Assembly: GCA_020636025.1 (NCBI GenBank)
Contig: JACJYQ010000004.1
Location: 124,001-188,000, forward strand
Source of the DNA: Lewinellaceae bacterium
GTDB lineage: Bacteria; Bacteroidota; Bacteroidia; Chitinophagales; Saprospiraceae
Length of the DNA stretch: 64,000 nucleotides
Reading direction: 5' to 3'
Under the pieces are notes generated by a model. The model made no database searches. It was not told where the DNA came from and saw only the letters and a list, made by a program, of their open reading frames with translations. Positions 8,342 through 17,239 of this stretch are shown here, in pieces. The position numbers and the translations under genes were made by a program. Within the stretch, counting starts at the first letter, position 1. Each line of letters begins with the position of its first letter.

Positions 8342-8713
8342 ACTCTGAAAACTTTTAGAGATGAGGGATAAGGTAATTTCTCCCTAAAATTCAAACAGAT
8401 AATTGTAACTACAAAATTTAAATCTGCAATGGGGAGACAATTTACTCAATCAGCTGCCCGGAGGCCATGCGCTTTCAGGAATAAATTGTGTTTTCAATGG
8501 CATTTTAGAAGGAAATTATGGCGCTAAGGTAAGTCTAATTGTTCATTGGGAGTTCCTACTTTTTAGAAAAAGCAATTATTCAAAAAAAAACATGGCAAAA
8601 ATCCGACATTTAAATAATTTTCATCATCTTTGGCGTCAAGCTCCAAATAATCCCTTGTAATTGAATCTTCAGAATAATTCTTCCTTCACTTCTTGTTTAA
8701 CCTTACACGCACT
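8342..8713. other. Intergenic gap without a recognisable gene
   Basis: About 370 AT-rich bases separate the divergent PLP-enzyme gene from the small reading frame at 8714. No frame of credible length, tRNA or long repeat was seen. A CATCTTTG block at 8625-8632 resembles a TAnnTTTG -7 element for the plus strand but has no -33 TTG at proper spacing. A CTAAGGTA block at 8524-8531 is a similarly weak match for the minus strand. Confidence 0.5.
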
Positions 8714-8806
8714 ATGATCATTTTAATTGTTGTTTGCTCCGCCTTCTTGCTTGTTCGTGCTGTACCTTATATCGCTTCATTTGTAAGCGAAAGTGCACGC
8801 AGATAA
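8714..8806 (+). CDS. Possible 30-residue single-helix membrane peptide
   Basis: This ATG-to-TAA frame encodes a 30-residue peptide with a strongly hydrophobic first half (MIILIVVCSAFLLV) and a tail SESARR, a plausible single membrane helix with a positive C-terminus. No ribosome-binding site is visible, which is common here. The support is positional: 30 nt after the stop lies a good intrinsic terminator on the same strand, so a plus-strand transcript very probably ends here. It may instead be a non-coding RNA that holds this frame by chance. Confidence 0.35.
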   Translation: MIILIVVCSAFLLVRAVPYIASFVSESARR

Positions 8807-8836
8807 TGAGCAACAGAGTAAAGGCAAATTTTCAGA

Positions 8837-8864
8837 GGTTGATCACTTAGATCAGCCTTTTTTT
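8837..8864 (+). terminator. Intrinsic terminator of the small 8.7-kb transcript
   Basis: An 8-bp stem GGTTGATC/GATCAGCC (one G-T pair) with the 5-nt loop ACTTA is followed by seven T residues on the plus strand. No annotated plus-strand gene lies upstream for over 2.9 kb except the 30-codon frame. The element lies just beyond the stop of the convergent hydrolase gene, but in that direction it lacks a T tract. Confidence 0.75.
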
Positions 8865-8870
8865 ATGAAA

Positions 8871-9857
8871 TTAGAAACGCCCCTCTAAAAAAGCCCTCAC
8901 ATCAATGACTGTTTTTTCTGGATTTTCTTCCTGAGGCCAATGGCCGGTGTCCGGATAGATTCTCAAAGCGCTGGTTTTAATTCGCTGATGAAACTGATAC
9001 GCGTATTCAGGAGATATTCTGGAGTCCTCTGCTCCCCAAAGAATTAGTGTTGGCGCTGTCACCTTTTTGATCAAATCAAGTACCGGAGGCCGGTTATCTC
9101 TAACCGAAGCCCGATCCGTAAAAGCTTTTCTATTACCCGGTCCTAGAAACAAGTCAAAATGTCGGTCAATCAGAGAATCCGTAACCAGCTTGTCATTCGC
9201 ATATATTTCTTGTAGGTATATTTTGATAAACGACCGAGGGCTCACTTTCCAAAGCATCCGGTTTAGCACTGGTGTACTTGCCATGAAATTAATAGGAGAA
9301 TTTCTTTTTTCTTCGAAGCCCTCCGGACTGATCAGAATCAGTTTCTCAATTTTGGAGGGGTGATCCGCTGCAAAATGCCAGGCAATCTGCGCACCGAGTC
9401 CATTTCCGGCCAGGCTAAATTTCGGGAGTTTTAGAACAGTTGAAAGACTATCCAGAAATTCAACGTACATAAAGGCACTGTAACTTCCTTGCGGATGAGG
9501 GCCTGTCAGACCGAAGCCTGGCAAGTCAACACTTATTACCTGATACTTTTCCGAAAGGTTTTGAGTCCAGGAGTCCCAGGTATGAAGTGAGCTTAGAGCA
9601 TCATGGAGCAGCACAATAGGCTTTCCGGTGCCGGCAATCCTTATATGAGTTCTGATACCATTCACCATTTGAAACTCGGAGTCAGCCTGGGCATAGTGTT
9701 GCAACAGTTGATTGAATGGTAAATCCTGATGAAAATTTGACAAGAACCACCAAACGATGGTTAAGGCTAAAACCCATCGAATAAGGCGGGAAATGCTAAA
9801 ATTGGCAAGCCGACGTTTGCCAGACTCTGAGCTTTTGGGACTTTCATTTTCCTCCAT
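8871..9857 (-). CDS. Alpha/beta-hydrolase-fold membrane-anchored protein lacking the serine nucleophile
   Basis: This 328-residue protein has an N-terminal membrane anchor (~24-43) and an alpha/beta-hydrolase fold with the oxyanion segment LLHDALSSLHTW. Asp in WGAEDSRIS and His in DTGHWPQEENPE sit at the usual triad positions. The nucleophile elbow reads LAGNGLGAQ: the codon at 9399-9401 is GGA (Gly) where family members have Ser. It may therefore be non-hydrolytic or use another nucleophile. I chose the ATG at 9857, 7 nt after the upstream gene's stop; a start at 9911 would overlap that gene. It is the third gene of an apparent run with two DUF4199 genes. Confidence 0.75.
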   Translation of the reverse strand: MEENESPKSSESGKRRLANFSISRLIRWVLALTIVWWFLSNFHQDLPFNQLLQHYAQADSEFQMVNGIRTHIRIAGTGKPIVLLHDALSSLHTWDSWTQNLSEKYQVISVDLPGFGLTGPHPQGSYSAFMYVEFLDSLSTVLKLPKFSLAGNGLGAQIAWHFAADHPSKIEKLILISPEGFEEKRNSPINFMASTPVLNRMLWKVSPRSFIKIYLQEIYANDKLVTDSLIDRHFDLFLGPGNRKAFTDRASVRDNRPPVLDLIKKVTAPTLILWGAEDSRISPEYAYQFHQRIKTSALRIYPDTGHWPQEENPEKTVIDVRAFLEGRF

Positions 9858-9864
9858 AAAAACC

Positions 9865-10392
9865 CTATTTTCGAGAGCGTATAATCGCCGCAATAACTGC
9901 GGAAATGGCAAATCCCCCCAATGCTCCCATGAACATTCGGTTGATGATAGGACCCAGAGGTTGCACAGGTGTGGAGTTAAGTGTCGACTCTATTTCTACT
10001 TCGCGTTCTCTGAGTGCATTGGCCATTTGTGGGTCTCCGACTCCTGCTTGTAGCTTTGATTGTATATCTGCGAGCTCCATATTTAGCTCAATGCTGACCA
10101 GTTTAGGGTCAAACAAATGCAAGGCATAGTAGAGCATCCAATAGCACAAGTTAATAAGTAAGAATACGATAAATGGAGTTCGCACAATTTCCCTGAAATC
10201 ACGGGCACTTCCATGCATGTGGCAGTCTGTTTTTGCAGCCTGCCACATAAAATATAAGTATATACCCATACTGGCCCACTGTATGAAGGGGTTCAGGAAA
10301 TAGTCCCGTCCGGAAAAATAGAGCAGCACAAAATAAAATGCGACTGCCGCGCCACCTGTTAAACCTGTTTTCACAGACTTTGGTAATATCAT
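9865..10392 (-). CDS. DUF4199-like membrane protein
   Basis: The 175-residue protein has four hydrophobic helices: two near the N-terminus, one around residues 75-95 and one at the C-terminus. A soluble, charged segment (~100-145) lies between the last two. This order and the phrase FIQWASMGIYLYFMWQAAK match my recollection of DUF4199 proteins, which are Bacteroidota-specific and of unknown function. The ATG at 10392 was chosen over an upstream TTG. It lies 75 nt downstream of another member of the same family, which suggests a tandem duplication followed by divergence. Confidence 0.7.
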   Translation of the reverse strand: MILPKSVKTGLTGGAAVAFYFVLLYFSGRDYFLNPFIQWASMGIYLYFMWQAAKTDCHMHGSARDFREIVRTPFIVFLLINLCYWMLYYALHLFDPKLVSIELNMELADIQSKLQAGVGDPQMANALREREVEIESTLNSTPVQPLGPIINRMFMGALGGFAISAVIAAIIRSRK

Positions 10393-10467
10393 CGCCAAAT
10401 TTGTTTTGGCAAATGTACCAAGGCTAGCTTGAAATGACGCAATTATTATGTCCCGTCAAGCCCTACA

Positions 10468-11028
10468 TTACATATAGCTCGGTTTTTGCTCGCGCTTCAT
10501 AAACCCTGCGGTAATCAAGCTTGCGATTAAACCATAAACAAGACCGCCTTTTATGGCATTGAACATACTTGTGCCGATTTCTCCTGCTTTTTCAAGCGAT
10601 TCAAGGGTTTGTTCCATAGCCTCTTCTGGCATTTTCCCTCCCCAGGTTTCCATAAACTGATCCTTCAATTTAACAATATAATCAGGATCAATGAAATTTG
10701 TAAAAATAAAACTCCAGATACCGGAGATAATCATAGCCAGTATTATGGCCAACAAGGCAACCAATAAGGCTTTACCGTAATTAATATATCCGCCATCAAG
10801 TTTATCACGCTGATGTTTAATGGCAAATATGGCGATGCCAAATGCGATCAACAATGCCATTAAGAACATGGTAATACCGCCCATAATGGTCATCATATTA
10901 AACTCCGTCAAATAGGTCAATAGTGAAAAAACAACCATGGCTCCTCCTCCATAAAGTCCGAACCTTAATACTGTATCCCAAATTGCGGTGCCTTTTTGTG
11001 GTTCGTTCAAGTTGTCGAGTGTTTCCAT
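10468..11028 (-). CDS. DUF4199-like membrane protein
   Basis: The 186-residue protein has a short acidic N-terminus, helices at ~20-45, 45-70 and 85-115, an amphipathic charged stretch (DQFMETWGGKMPEEAMEQTLESL) and a final helix (~160-178). The GGYINYGKALLVALLAIILA segment is typical of DUF4199. Its function is unknown. It is the first gene of the minus-strand run that continues into a paralogue and the nucleophile-less hydrolase. A gap of 161 nt separates it from the divergent TauE-like gene. Confidence 0.75.
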   Translation of the reverse strand: METLDNLNEPQKGTAIWDTVLRFGLYGGGAMVVFSLLTYLTEFNMMTIMGGITMFLMALLIAFGIAIFAIKHQRDKLDGGYINYGKALLVALLAIILAMIISGIWSFIFTNFIDPDYIVKLKDQFMETWGGKMPEEAMEQTLESLEKAGEIGTSMFNAIKGGLVYGLIASLITAGFMKREQKPSYM

Positions 11029-11189
11029 AATAAGATGTTGAAATGAATGAAATGGTTAATGGCTCGAAACTACATGGTTACAACGGCAATGCCAGCTTAT
11101 TTTATTTCTATGCATCGATTTAACCGACCAGCCTCTCAGATAATCCTATATTTCCGGCCTCTAATCAATCCGTTGTCCAACATTGGGGT

Positions 11190-11951
11190 ATGCAATTTGA
11201 GATGTTCCTGGCCTTATTATTTGCGCTCATTGCCTTTGTTTATGCATCGGTGGGTTTCGGAGGTGGCTCCAGCTACCTTGCCTTATTGGCTGTTGTGGGT
11301 ATTGGATATCCGGATATACGGCTCATTGCCTTGTGCTGTAATGTGATTGTTGTTTCCGGTAATATTGTTTTATTCTTGAAACGAAAAGAAATTAACTGGA
11401 AAAAAAACCTGATACTGGTTGCAGCAAGCATGCCTCTGGCTTTTTTGGGCGCAATACTTAGAATCAAGGAGGTCACCTTTTTTATTTTGTTGGGAATATC
11501 CTTGTTGTTGGCTGCCATCTTGTTGTGGATTCAGTCAACAAATATTTCGACTCGAAAAAGAACTTATACAGTTAGCAATCCCGGAATTGATGGTGCTTTT
11601 GGAGCGGGGGTTGGCTTCCTTTCAGGGTTAGTAGGAATTGGTGGTGGTATATTCTTGTCACCACTATTGCATTTGTTAAACTGGGATACTTCCAGAAAAA
11701 TCGCCGCAACGGCCAGTTTTTTCATTTTCATAAACTCACTGGCAGGTATTGCTGGTCAAATCATTCAATTTTCCGGAAATTTTAATTGGGAGCTTACCGG
11801 TATATTATGCCTGGCAGTTTTTGTCGGCGGACAAGCAGGAGCTCATTTTAGCCTCAAATTCTTCAAACCACATGCCATCAGAAGAGTAACAGCTATTTTG
11901 GTTTTGATTGCTGGAATCGAAATCTTGTGGAAGCAAATAATCTTTGAATAA
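11190..11951 (+). CDS. TauE/SafE family permease
   Basis: This 253-residue inner-membrane protein has about eight helices and the two-fold internal repeat of TauE/SafE (PF01925). The Gly-rich motifs VGFGGGSSYLALLAVVGI (~23) and VGIGGGIFLSPLLHLL (~153) occupy equivalent places in each half. Family members export sulfite, sulfoacetate and other small organic anions. As it heads the formate dehydrogenase operon (its stop overlaps moaD by one base), a substrate linked to sulfur supply for molybdopterin or to formate itself is possible, but the sequence does not settle it. Confidence 0.85.
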   Translation: MQFEMFLALLFALIAFVYASVGFGGGSSYLALLAVVGIGYPDIRLIALCCNVIVVSGNIVLFLKRKEINWKKNLILVAASMPLAFLGAILRIKEVTFFILLGISLLLAAILLWIQSTNISTRKRTYTVSNPGIDGAFGAGVGFLSGLVGIGGGIFLSPLLHLLNWDTSRKIAATASFFIFINSLAGIAGQIIQFSGNFNWELTGILCLAVFVGGQAGAHFSLKFFKPHAIRRVTAILVLIAGIEILWKQIIFE

Positions 11952-12196
11952 TGATGAAAATTAAAATATTGGCATTTGGCATCGCCAGAGAAATTTGCAA
12001 GGGAAATTCATTTACCATTGAAATCCCCGACAATTTCGATTCAGCTCAATTAAAAAACTTATTGGTGTCAACTTATCCAGGCCTAAAAGATCTGGCGGCT
12101 TTTCAATTGGCGGTGAATGAAGAATGGGTCGGCAGCCCGGTGACAATTTCCGAATCGGATGAAATAGCCATTCTGCCTCCGGTCAGCGGAGGTTGA
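11951..12196 (+). CDS. moaD: Molybdopterin synthase small subunit
   Basis: MoaD is the ubiquitin-like sulfur carrier that donates sulfur to precursor Z as part of molybdopterin synthase. The 81-residue size and the C-terminal PPVSGG with its terminal Gly-Gly are diagnostic. The beta-grasp pattern LPPVSGG after DEIAIL is typical. Its first base is the last base of the TauE stop, so the two are translationally coupled. MoaE lies at the far end of the same operon. An ATGATG start leaves a one-codon ambiguity. Confidence 0.92.
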   Translation: MMKIKILAFGIAREICKGNSFTIEIPDNFDSAQLKNLLVSTYPGLKDLAAFQLAVNEEWVGSPVTISESDEIAILPPVSGG

Positions 12197-12256
12197 TTTT
12201 TTTGAAATAAAGTATACAGATGGCTAACTAAAGCCCTACTGTATTTTCCTTTATCA

Positions 12257-12286
12257 TTGTACTTAGCGTAACTTTACCAATATTTG
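12257..12286 (+). promoter_or_regulatory. Possible internal promoter before the formate dehydrogenase genes
   Basis: A TTG at 12257-12259 and AATATTTG at 12279-12286 are separated by 19 nt, close to the Bacteroidota TTG-N17..23-TAnnTTTG pattern with one mismatch. It lies 25 nt before the diaphorase start, in the 115-nt gap after moaD. Confidence 0.45.
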
Positions 12287-12311
12287 CACTTGCCAAATAT
12301 CATTCCACCAC

Positions 12312-13964
12312 ATGTCTAAAAACTTAAGTGATCTTTCAGGTCGAAAGGGCCTTGAACAAAATTTATTTGAAGAATTGGGAATTGCAGCCCGTGAAACTGG
12401 CACACCTTCCCAGGAAGATATGGAGCGTCTCTCCGAATCCTTCCTGATGGGCAAAGCCAATGTTTATGGAGCCGTGTCCTTTTACGATTTTCTCAGACCG
12501 GAGAATCAAGGCAAAAAAATATATGTCTGCAACGGTAGTTCCTGCATGACAGCCGGTACTCAGGGCAAACTCGAAGCTAAATTGGCAAATCATTTTACAG
12601 CCAATGAGATTGGAACCATGACCTGCCTGGGACGTTGCCACGAAAACAGCGCCTTTTACTTCAACCACAGCAACTATTCCGGCAAGGCCATTGATCAAAT
12701 TGCAGAAATCAAAAACAATGGCAATCCTCTTCCTGACCAATATGCGGTTTCTTCCAGCGGATCTGCTATTCTTACCCGCGAGTATCCGGAAGTAAAGGAG
12801 TATTATCAGATTTTTGAAAAATGTCTGAGTAAAAAACCGGAGGAACTGCTTTCAGAGCTTAAAGATTCCGGACTTAGAGGCAGAGGTGGTGCAGGGTTTT
12901 CCATGGCCTTCAAACTTGATTCCTGCAGACAATCATCCAGTGATACCAAGTTCATTGTTTGCAACGCAGATGAAGGTGACCCGGGAGCATTTTCTGACAG
13001 GTATATCATGGAGAAACGCCCCCATGCCCTGCTAATGGGTATGATGATCGCAGGCTACATCGCCGGGGCTAATTGGGGTGTACTTTACATAAGAGGTGAA
13101 TACCCCGAATCTGTTGATATCATCAACCATGCGGTAACATCTCTTCAAAAAGCTGGATTGTTAGGCGACAACATAAAAGGCTCTGGATTTTCTTACAATT
13201 TCAAGGTTGTGGAAGCCCAGGGAGCCTATATCTGCGGAGAAGAAACTGCCTTGCTTTCTTCATTGGAAGGACAAAGACCGGAGGTCAGGGTTCGCCCACC
13301 CTACCCTACACAACAGGGTTTATTTAACAAACCTACTGTTGTGAACAACGTAGAAACTCTTGCCAATGTACCTTTCATTATGGAGCGTGGCGGAAAAGCT
13401 TTTGCATCCGTTGGCACCCAGAAATCTACCGGTACTAAACTGCTATCATTGGATGGCTTTTTCAATAATCCCGGGATATGTGAAGTGGACATGGGTACTT
13501 CACTTGAAAAGGTCATTTATGAATTGGGAGGAGGTTTCAGAAAACCCGTAAAGGCCATGCACATCGGTGGACCGCTAGGAGGACTGGTACCGGTTGAAAA
13601 AATAGAGTCGCTGACTGTTGACTTTGATTCGTTTGCCAAAGAAGGTTTCTTGCTTGGACACGCTTCTGTCGTTTGCATCCCTGAAGATTTCCCCATTATA
13701 CAATATCTGGAACATCTTTTTGCGTTTACGGCTCATGAAAGTTGTGGAAAATGTTTCCCTTGCCGACTGGGCTCTACACGTGGTTTTGAAATGCTGAACA
13801 AAGCCAGAACCAGTGATTATAAAGTAGATCGTACCCTGATGAACGACCTCTTGGAAACACTCGAAATAGGTTCATTATGCGCTTTGGGAGGCGGCTTGCC
13901 TCTTCCAATTAAAAACGCGCTTCAATATTTCGAGTCAGAACTTAAACCTTACTTCAAAAATTAA
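12312..13964 (+). CDS. NAD-dependent formate dehydrogenase diaphorase subunit (NuoE-NuoF fusion)
   Basis: This 550-residue subunit passes electrons from formate to NAD+. The N-terminal part is a NuoE-like thioredoxin domain with [2Fe-2S] ligands near Cys73/Cys78 and Cys113/Cys117 (CNGSSC and CLGRC). From ~185 comes the NuoF domain: NAD loop GLRGRGGAGF, FMN site CNADEGDPGAF, and [4Fe-4S] motif SCGKCFPCR near 477-483, with the fourth Cys near 523. The order matches FdsB-type flavin subunits of soluble formate dehydrogenases and the fused subunits of NAD-reducing hydrogenases. It lies 6 nt before the catalytic subunit. Confidence 0.9.
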   Translation: MSKNLSDLSGRKGLEQNLFEELGIAARETGTPSQEDMERLSESFLMGKANVYGAVSFYDFLRPENQGKKIYVCNGSSCMTAGTQGKLEAKLANHFTANEIGTMTCLGRCHENSAFYFNHSNYSGKAIDQIAEIKNNGNPLPDQYAVSSSGSAILTREYPEVKEYYQIFEKCLSKKPEELLSELKDSGLRGRGGAGFSMAFKLDSCRQSSSDTKFIVCNADEGDPGAFSDRYIMEKRPHALLMGMMIAGYIAGANWGVLYIRGEYPESVDIINHAVTSLQKAGLLGDNIKGSGFSYNFKVVEAQGAYICGEETALLSSLEGQRPEVRVRPPYPTQQGLFNKPTVVNNVETLANVPFIMERGGKAFASVGTQKSTGTKLLSLDGFFNNPGICEVDMGTSLEKVIYELGGGFRKPVKAMHIGGPLGGLVPVEKIESLTVDFDSFAKEGFLLGHASVVCIPEDFPIIQYLEHLFAFTAHESCGKCFPCRLGSTRGFEMLNKARTSDYKVDRTLMNDLLETLEIGSLCALGGGLPLPIKNALQYFESELKPYFKN

Positions 13965-13970
13965 TGCATC

Positions 13971-16748
13971 ATGAGTACCAATGTAAATATCCAGGACATT
14001 CGCGCCTCTATAAACCCTGGAGCACCCATTGCTTACATCAATGATAAGCCATATACCCTCGAGCCTGGTGAAACCATCCTCAAGTTTGTACGGCGTCATT
14101 TGGGTAAGGATTTGGTACCCACGCTTTGTGATGCCCCTAATCTGGACCCTTTTGGTTCCTGCCGTGTCTGCAGTGTCGATGTAGCACTTGTTCAGGATGG
14201 TCCGGCTAAAACGCAAGCCTCCTGTCATACACCGGTCATTCCTAACTCATTTATTTATACCGATAGTTCTCGAATCAAAAAGCTGAGACGCAATATCATT
14301 GAGCTGGTGCTGACGGATCATCCACTCGACTGTCTCACTTGCGAAGTAAATAACAACTGTGAGCTACAAACCGTAGCTGCAAGAGTTGGAATTCGGGATG
14401 TACGCTATCCGGAAGGTAAAAACCACCTGGATAAAGAGAAAGATCTGAGTCACCCTTATATGACTTCAGATTTTTCCAAATGCATCAATTGTTTCCGGTG
14501 TGTAAGAGCTTGTGATGAAGTTCAGGGTGAATTGGTACTGAGTATGGCCGGTCGCGGTTTTGACAGCCATATTGTGAAGAGTTTCGAAAATACCTTTTTC
14601 GAATCGGATTGTGTGAGTTGTGGCGCCTGTGCCCAGGCATGTCCTACTTCGGCAATTTCCGATGTTTTTGAATCCAAGTCGGTTGCCATTGATGAAAAAA
14701 CCAGGACTGTTTGTACGTATTGTGGCGTTGGCTGCAATCTGGAGGTTTCAGTTGTGGATGGCAAGGTTAAATCCATACAAGCGCCTTATGATGCAGAAGT
14801 AAATCAGGGACATACCTGTTTGAAGGGACGTTTTGCTTTTTCATTCTATGACCATCCAGACCGCATAAAAACACCATTGATCAGGAAAAATGGTCACCTA
14901 GAGCCCAGTACATGGGACGAAGCCTATGAGTTTATCGCGAATAAGTTGGTGGAAATTCGCGACAACCACGGTCCGGATGCGATCGCAGGCATTTCTTCAG
15001 CTCGTTGTACAAATGAAGAAAATTATCTGATGCAAAAGTTCATCAGAGCCGTTATCGGCACCAACAACATCGATTGCTGTGCCCGTGTTTGTCACTCGCC
15101 AACCGCATTGGGTATGCAGCGCTCCTTTGGTACCGGAGCCGCGACAAATTCTATAGAAGACTTAAAGTATACCGATTGCATCATGGTTATTGGTGCGAAC
15201 CCAACAGATGCGCACCCTGTAACCGGCGCCAAGCTGAAGCAGCACGCGATGAAGAGTAAAACCACCATCGTGATCGACCCACGTCGTACCGAGCTTGCCC
15301 GTTATGCTACGCATCATTTGCAGTTGCGCCCGGGAACGAATGTCGCCTTGTTAAACATGATGCTTTACTACATCATGGCTGAAGGATTAGAGGACAAGAA
15401 CTTTATTGAAGCGCGTACAGAGGGATATGATGAATTCATGAAGCAAATAATGGCGGTTAATATGGATGAACTGGAGTCCATCACAGGAGTTAAGCGTGAA
15501 CTGGTCAGAGAGGCCGCCATTGCCTATGCAAGCGCTCCTAATGCCATGTCATTCCATGGGCTGGGTGTTACTGAACACTCTCAAGGTACTTTCACAGTGA
15601 TGCTGATTTCCGATTTAGCCATGATTACTGGAAATATTGGACGGCCAGGTGTGGGTGTTAACCCACTTCGCGGCCAGAACAACGTGCAAGGAGCTGCCGA
15701 TATGGGTTGTCAGCCGCACCAGGGCGCTGGTTATTTGAATGCCTATGATCCGGAAGTGAATAAGAAATACGAGGCCTTTTACAATTCCAAAATTCCACTC
15801 GGCAAAGGACTTAAGATTCCCGAAATGTTTGATGCTTCCATCAATGGCAATTTGAAGGCATTGTGGTTGATGGGTGAGGACGTTGTACAAACCGACCCAA
15901 ATACCAACAAGGTTATTGCCGCTATGAAAAACCTTGATCTCTTGGTAGTGCAGGAGTTATTCATGACGGAAACTGCCAAATATGCTACTGTTGTCCTTCC
16001 AGGTGCATCATTCCTGGAAAAAAGCGGTACATATACCAATGGCGAACGCCGTATTCAACGGGTTCAAAAAGTAGTAGAACCGCTGGAAGGAACCAAATCC
16101 GATGGCCAGATCATAGTAGACATCATGAACAAAATGGGCTATGAGCAGGCAGCATATGATCCCAAAACCATGCTGGAAGAAATTTCACAGATCGTTCCAT
16201 TCTTTGCCGGTGTACGTTGGGAAGAATTAGGTGACAATGGCAAGCAATGGCCGGTGAAACCTGATGGCACTGACACTGAAATTCTGCACACGGAAACTTT
16301 CAAGCGCGGCAAAGGCAAGTTCCACTATTTTGACTTCAAGGAAAGTCAGGAAATCGAGCAGCATGAGGCTGAGTACCCATATATTATTACGACAAACCGG
16401 GAACTTGAGCATTATAATGCCGGAACCATGACCCGTCGTACTGCCAACGTCAAGATACTTACCGAAGATGTGCTTATGATGCATCCGGAAGATGCAGCCA
16501 GGCATTTCATTGAAGATGGAGATATGGTTTGCGTTACTTCTCCACGTGGAAAGGTTGACATCAAAGCTAAAATAACTGATGAAGTAAGGCCAGGTATCAT
16601 GAGTACCACATTCCATTTCCCGGAACTTATGCTCAACATCATCACTTCTGATGTTCATGACAGTGAAGCCATGTGTCCTGAATACAAAATAGTATCTGCC
16701 AATATCCGCAAAAGCAAAGGCAAGTTTAAACAACTGGCCGAAGTATAA
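13971..16748 (+). CDS. Formate dehydrogenase catalytic subunit (NuoG-like N-terminus plus molybdopterin domain)
   Basis: This 925-residue enzyme oxidises formate to CO2. The N-terminus has a [2Fe-2S] ferredoxin domain (CDAPNLDPFGSCRVC), a NuoG His/Cys motif (DHPLDCLTCEVNNNCEL) and two four-Cys ferredoxin clusters (CINCFRCVRAC, CVSCGACAQAC). A further [4Fe-4S] site (CTYCGVGCNLEV) opens the molybdo-bis(MGD) domain. The Mo ligand is Cys374, codon TGT, in ARVCHSPT, so it is not a selenoenzyme. The C-terminal MGD-binding domain is complete. It resembles FdsA of aerobic NAD-linked formate dehydrogenases. No fdhD chaperone gene is in the window. Confidence 0.93.
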   Translation: MSTNVNIQDIRASINPGAPIAYINDKPYTLEPGETILKFVRRHLGKDLVPTLCDAPNLDPFGSCRVCSVDVALVQDGPAKTQASCHTPVIPNSFIYTDSSRIKKLRRNIIELVLTDHPLDCLTCEVNNNCELQTVAARVGIRDVRYPEGKNHLDKEKDLSHPYMTSDFSKCINCFRCVRACDEVQGELVLSMAGRGFDSHIVKSFENTFFESDCVSCGACAQACPTSAISDVFESKSVAIDEKTRTVCTYCGVGCNLEVSVVDGKVKSIQAPYDAEVNQGHTCLKGRFAFSFYDHPDRIKTPLIRKNGHLEPSTWDEAYEFIANKLVEIRDNHGPDAIAGISSARCTNEENYLMQKFIRAVIGTNNIDCCARVCHSPTALGMQRSFGTGAATNSIEDLKYTDCIMVIGANPTDAHPVTGAKLKQHAMKSKTTIVIDPRRTELARYATHHLQLRPGTNVALLNMMLYYIMAEGLEDKNFIEARTEGYDEFMKQIMAVNMDELESITGVKRELVREAAIAYASAPNAMSFHGLGVTEHSQGTFTVMLISDLAMITGNIGRPGVGVNPLRGQNNVQGAADMGCQPHQGAGYLNAYDPEVNKKYEAFYNSKIPLGKGLKIPEMFDASINGNLKALWLMGEDVVQTDPNTNKVIAAMKNLDLLVVQELFMTETAKYATVVLPGASFLEKSGTYTNGERRIQRVQKVVEPLEGTKSDGQIIVDIMNKMGYEQAAYDPKTMLEEISQIVPFFAGVRWEELGDNGKQWPVKPDGTDTEILHTETFKRGKGKFHYFDFKESQEIEQHEAEYPYIITTNRELEHYNAGTMTRRTANVKILTEDVLMMHPEDAARHFIEDGDMVCVTSPRGKVDIKAKITDEVRPGIMSTTFHFPELMLNIITSDVHDSEAMCPEYKIVSANIRKSKGKFKQLAEV

Positions 16749-16759
16749 AACTGATTTTT

Positions 16760-17185
16760 TTGCCGGTGGATATAGATATCCGATTATCGAAGTCAGCACT
16801 TAATGTCCAGGATTGCCTGGAACGGGTGACTCAGGATGCCTGTGGTGGAATTAATGTGTTCATTGGAACTGTTCGCGATCATACAAATGGTAAAAAGGTT
16901 GTTCAGCTTCAATTTGAATCCTACGAACCTATGGCGTTGAGGGAGATGAAGAAAATCGCCCATGATGCTGCCAGGCAATGGCCGCTTGAAGCCATTTCCA
17001 TTCACCACCGGACAGGCACATTACAAGTTGGGGATATAGCTGTTATTATAGCAGTATCCGCGGCACACAGAGACGCCGCCTTTACTGCTTGCCATTATGC
17101 CATTGATACGCTTAAAGAAAGCGTTCCCATCTGGAAAAAAGAACTCTTCGAGGATGGAGAGGTTTGGGTTGCGGCCCATCCCTGA
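16760..17185 (+). CDS. moaE: Molybdopterin synthase large subunit
   Basis: MoaE converts precursor Z to molybdopterin with sulfur from MoaD. The family signatures GGINVFIGTVRDHTNGKKV and VPIWKKELFEDGEVWV, which carries the catalytic lysine, are intact in 141 residues. No ATG is available: the start is TTG at 16760 or GTG at 16766, 11 or 17 nt after the fdhA-like stop. The gene completes a molybdopterin synthase split across the two ends of the formate dehydrogenase operon. Confidence 0.92.
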   Translation: MPVDIDIRLSKSALNVQDCLERVTQDACGGINVFIGTVRDHTNGKKVVQLQFESYEPMALREMKKIAHDAARQWPLEAISIHHRTGTLQVGDIAVIIAVSAAHRDAAFTACHYAIDTLKESVPIWKKELFEDGEVWVAAHP

Positions 17186-17239
17186 TAAACAATCTGCTTT
17201 GTCCTACTGTTAGAGCTTTTTTTGAACCAATAAATAAAC

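Noticed and set aside
11190..11951. TauE/SafE permease as sulfite supplier for the capnine-like genes
   Set aside because: It lies almost 3 kb away on the other strand and is translationally coupled to moaD, so it belongs to the formate dehydrogenase operon.
15090..15092. Selenocysteine codon in formate dehydrogenase
   Set aside because: The metal-ligand codon is TGT (Cys), not TGA, and no SECIS-like hairpin is needed.
16227..16799. 190-codon frame antisense to the end of the formate dehydrogenase gene
   Set aside because: It is a shadow of a strongly conserved gene and covers the moaE start region.
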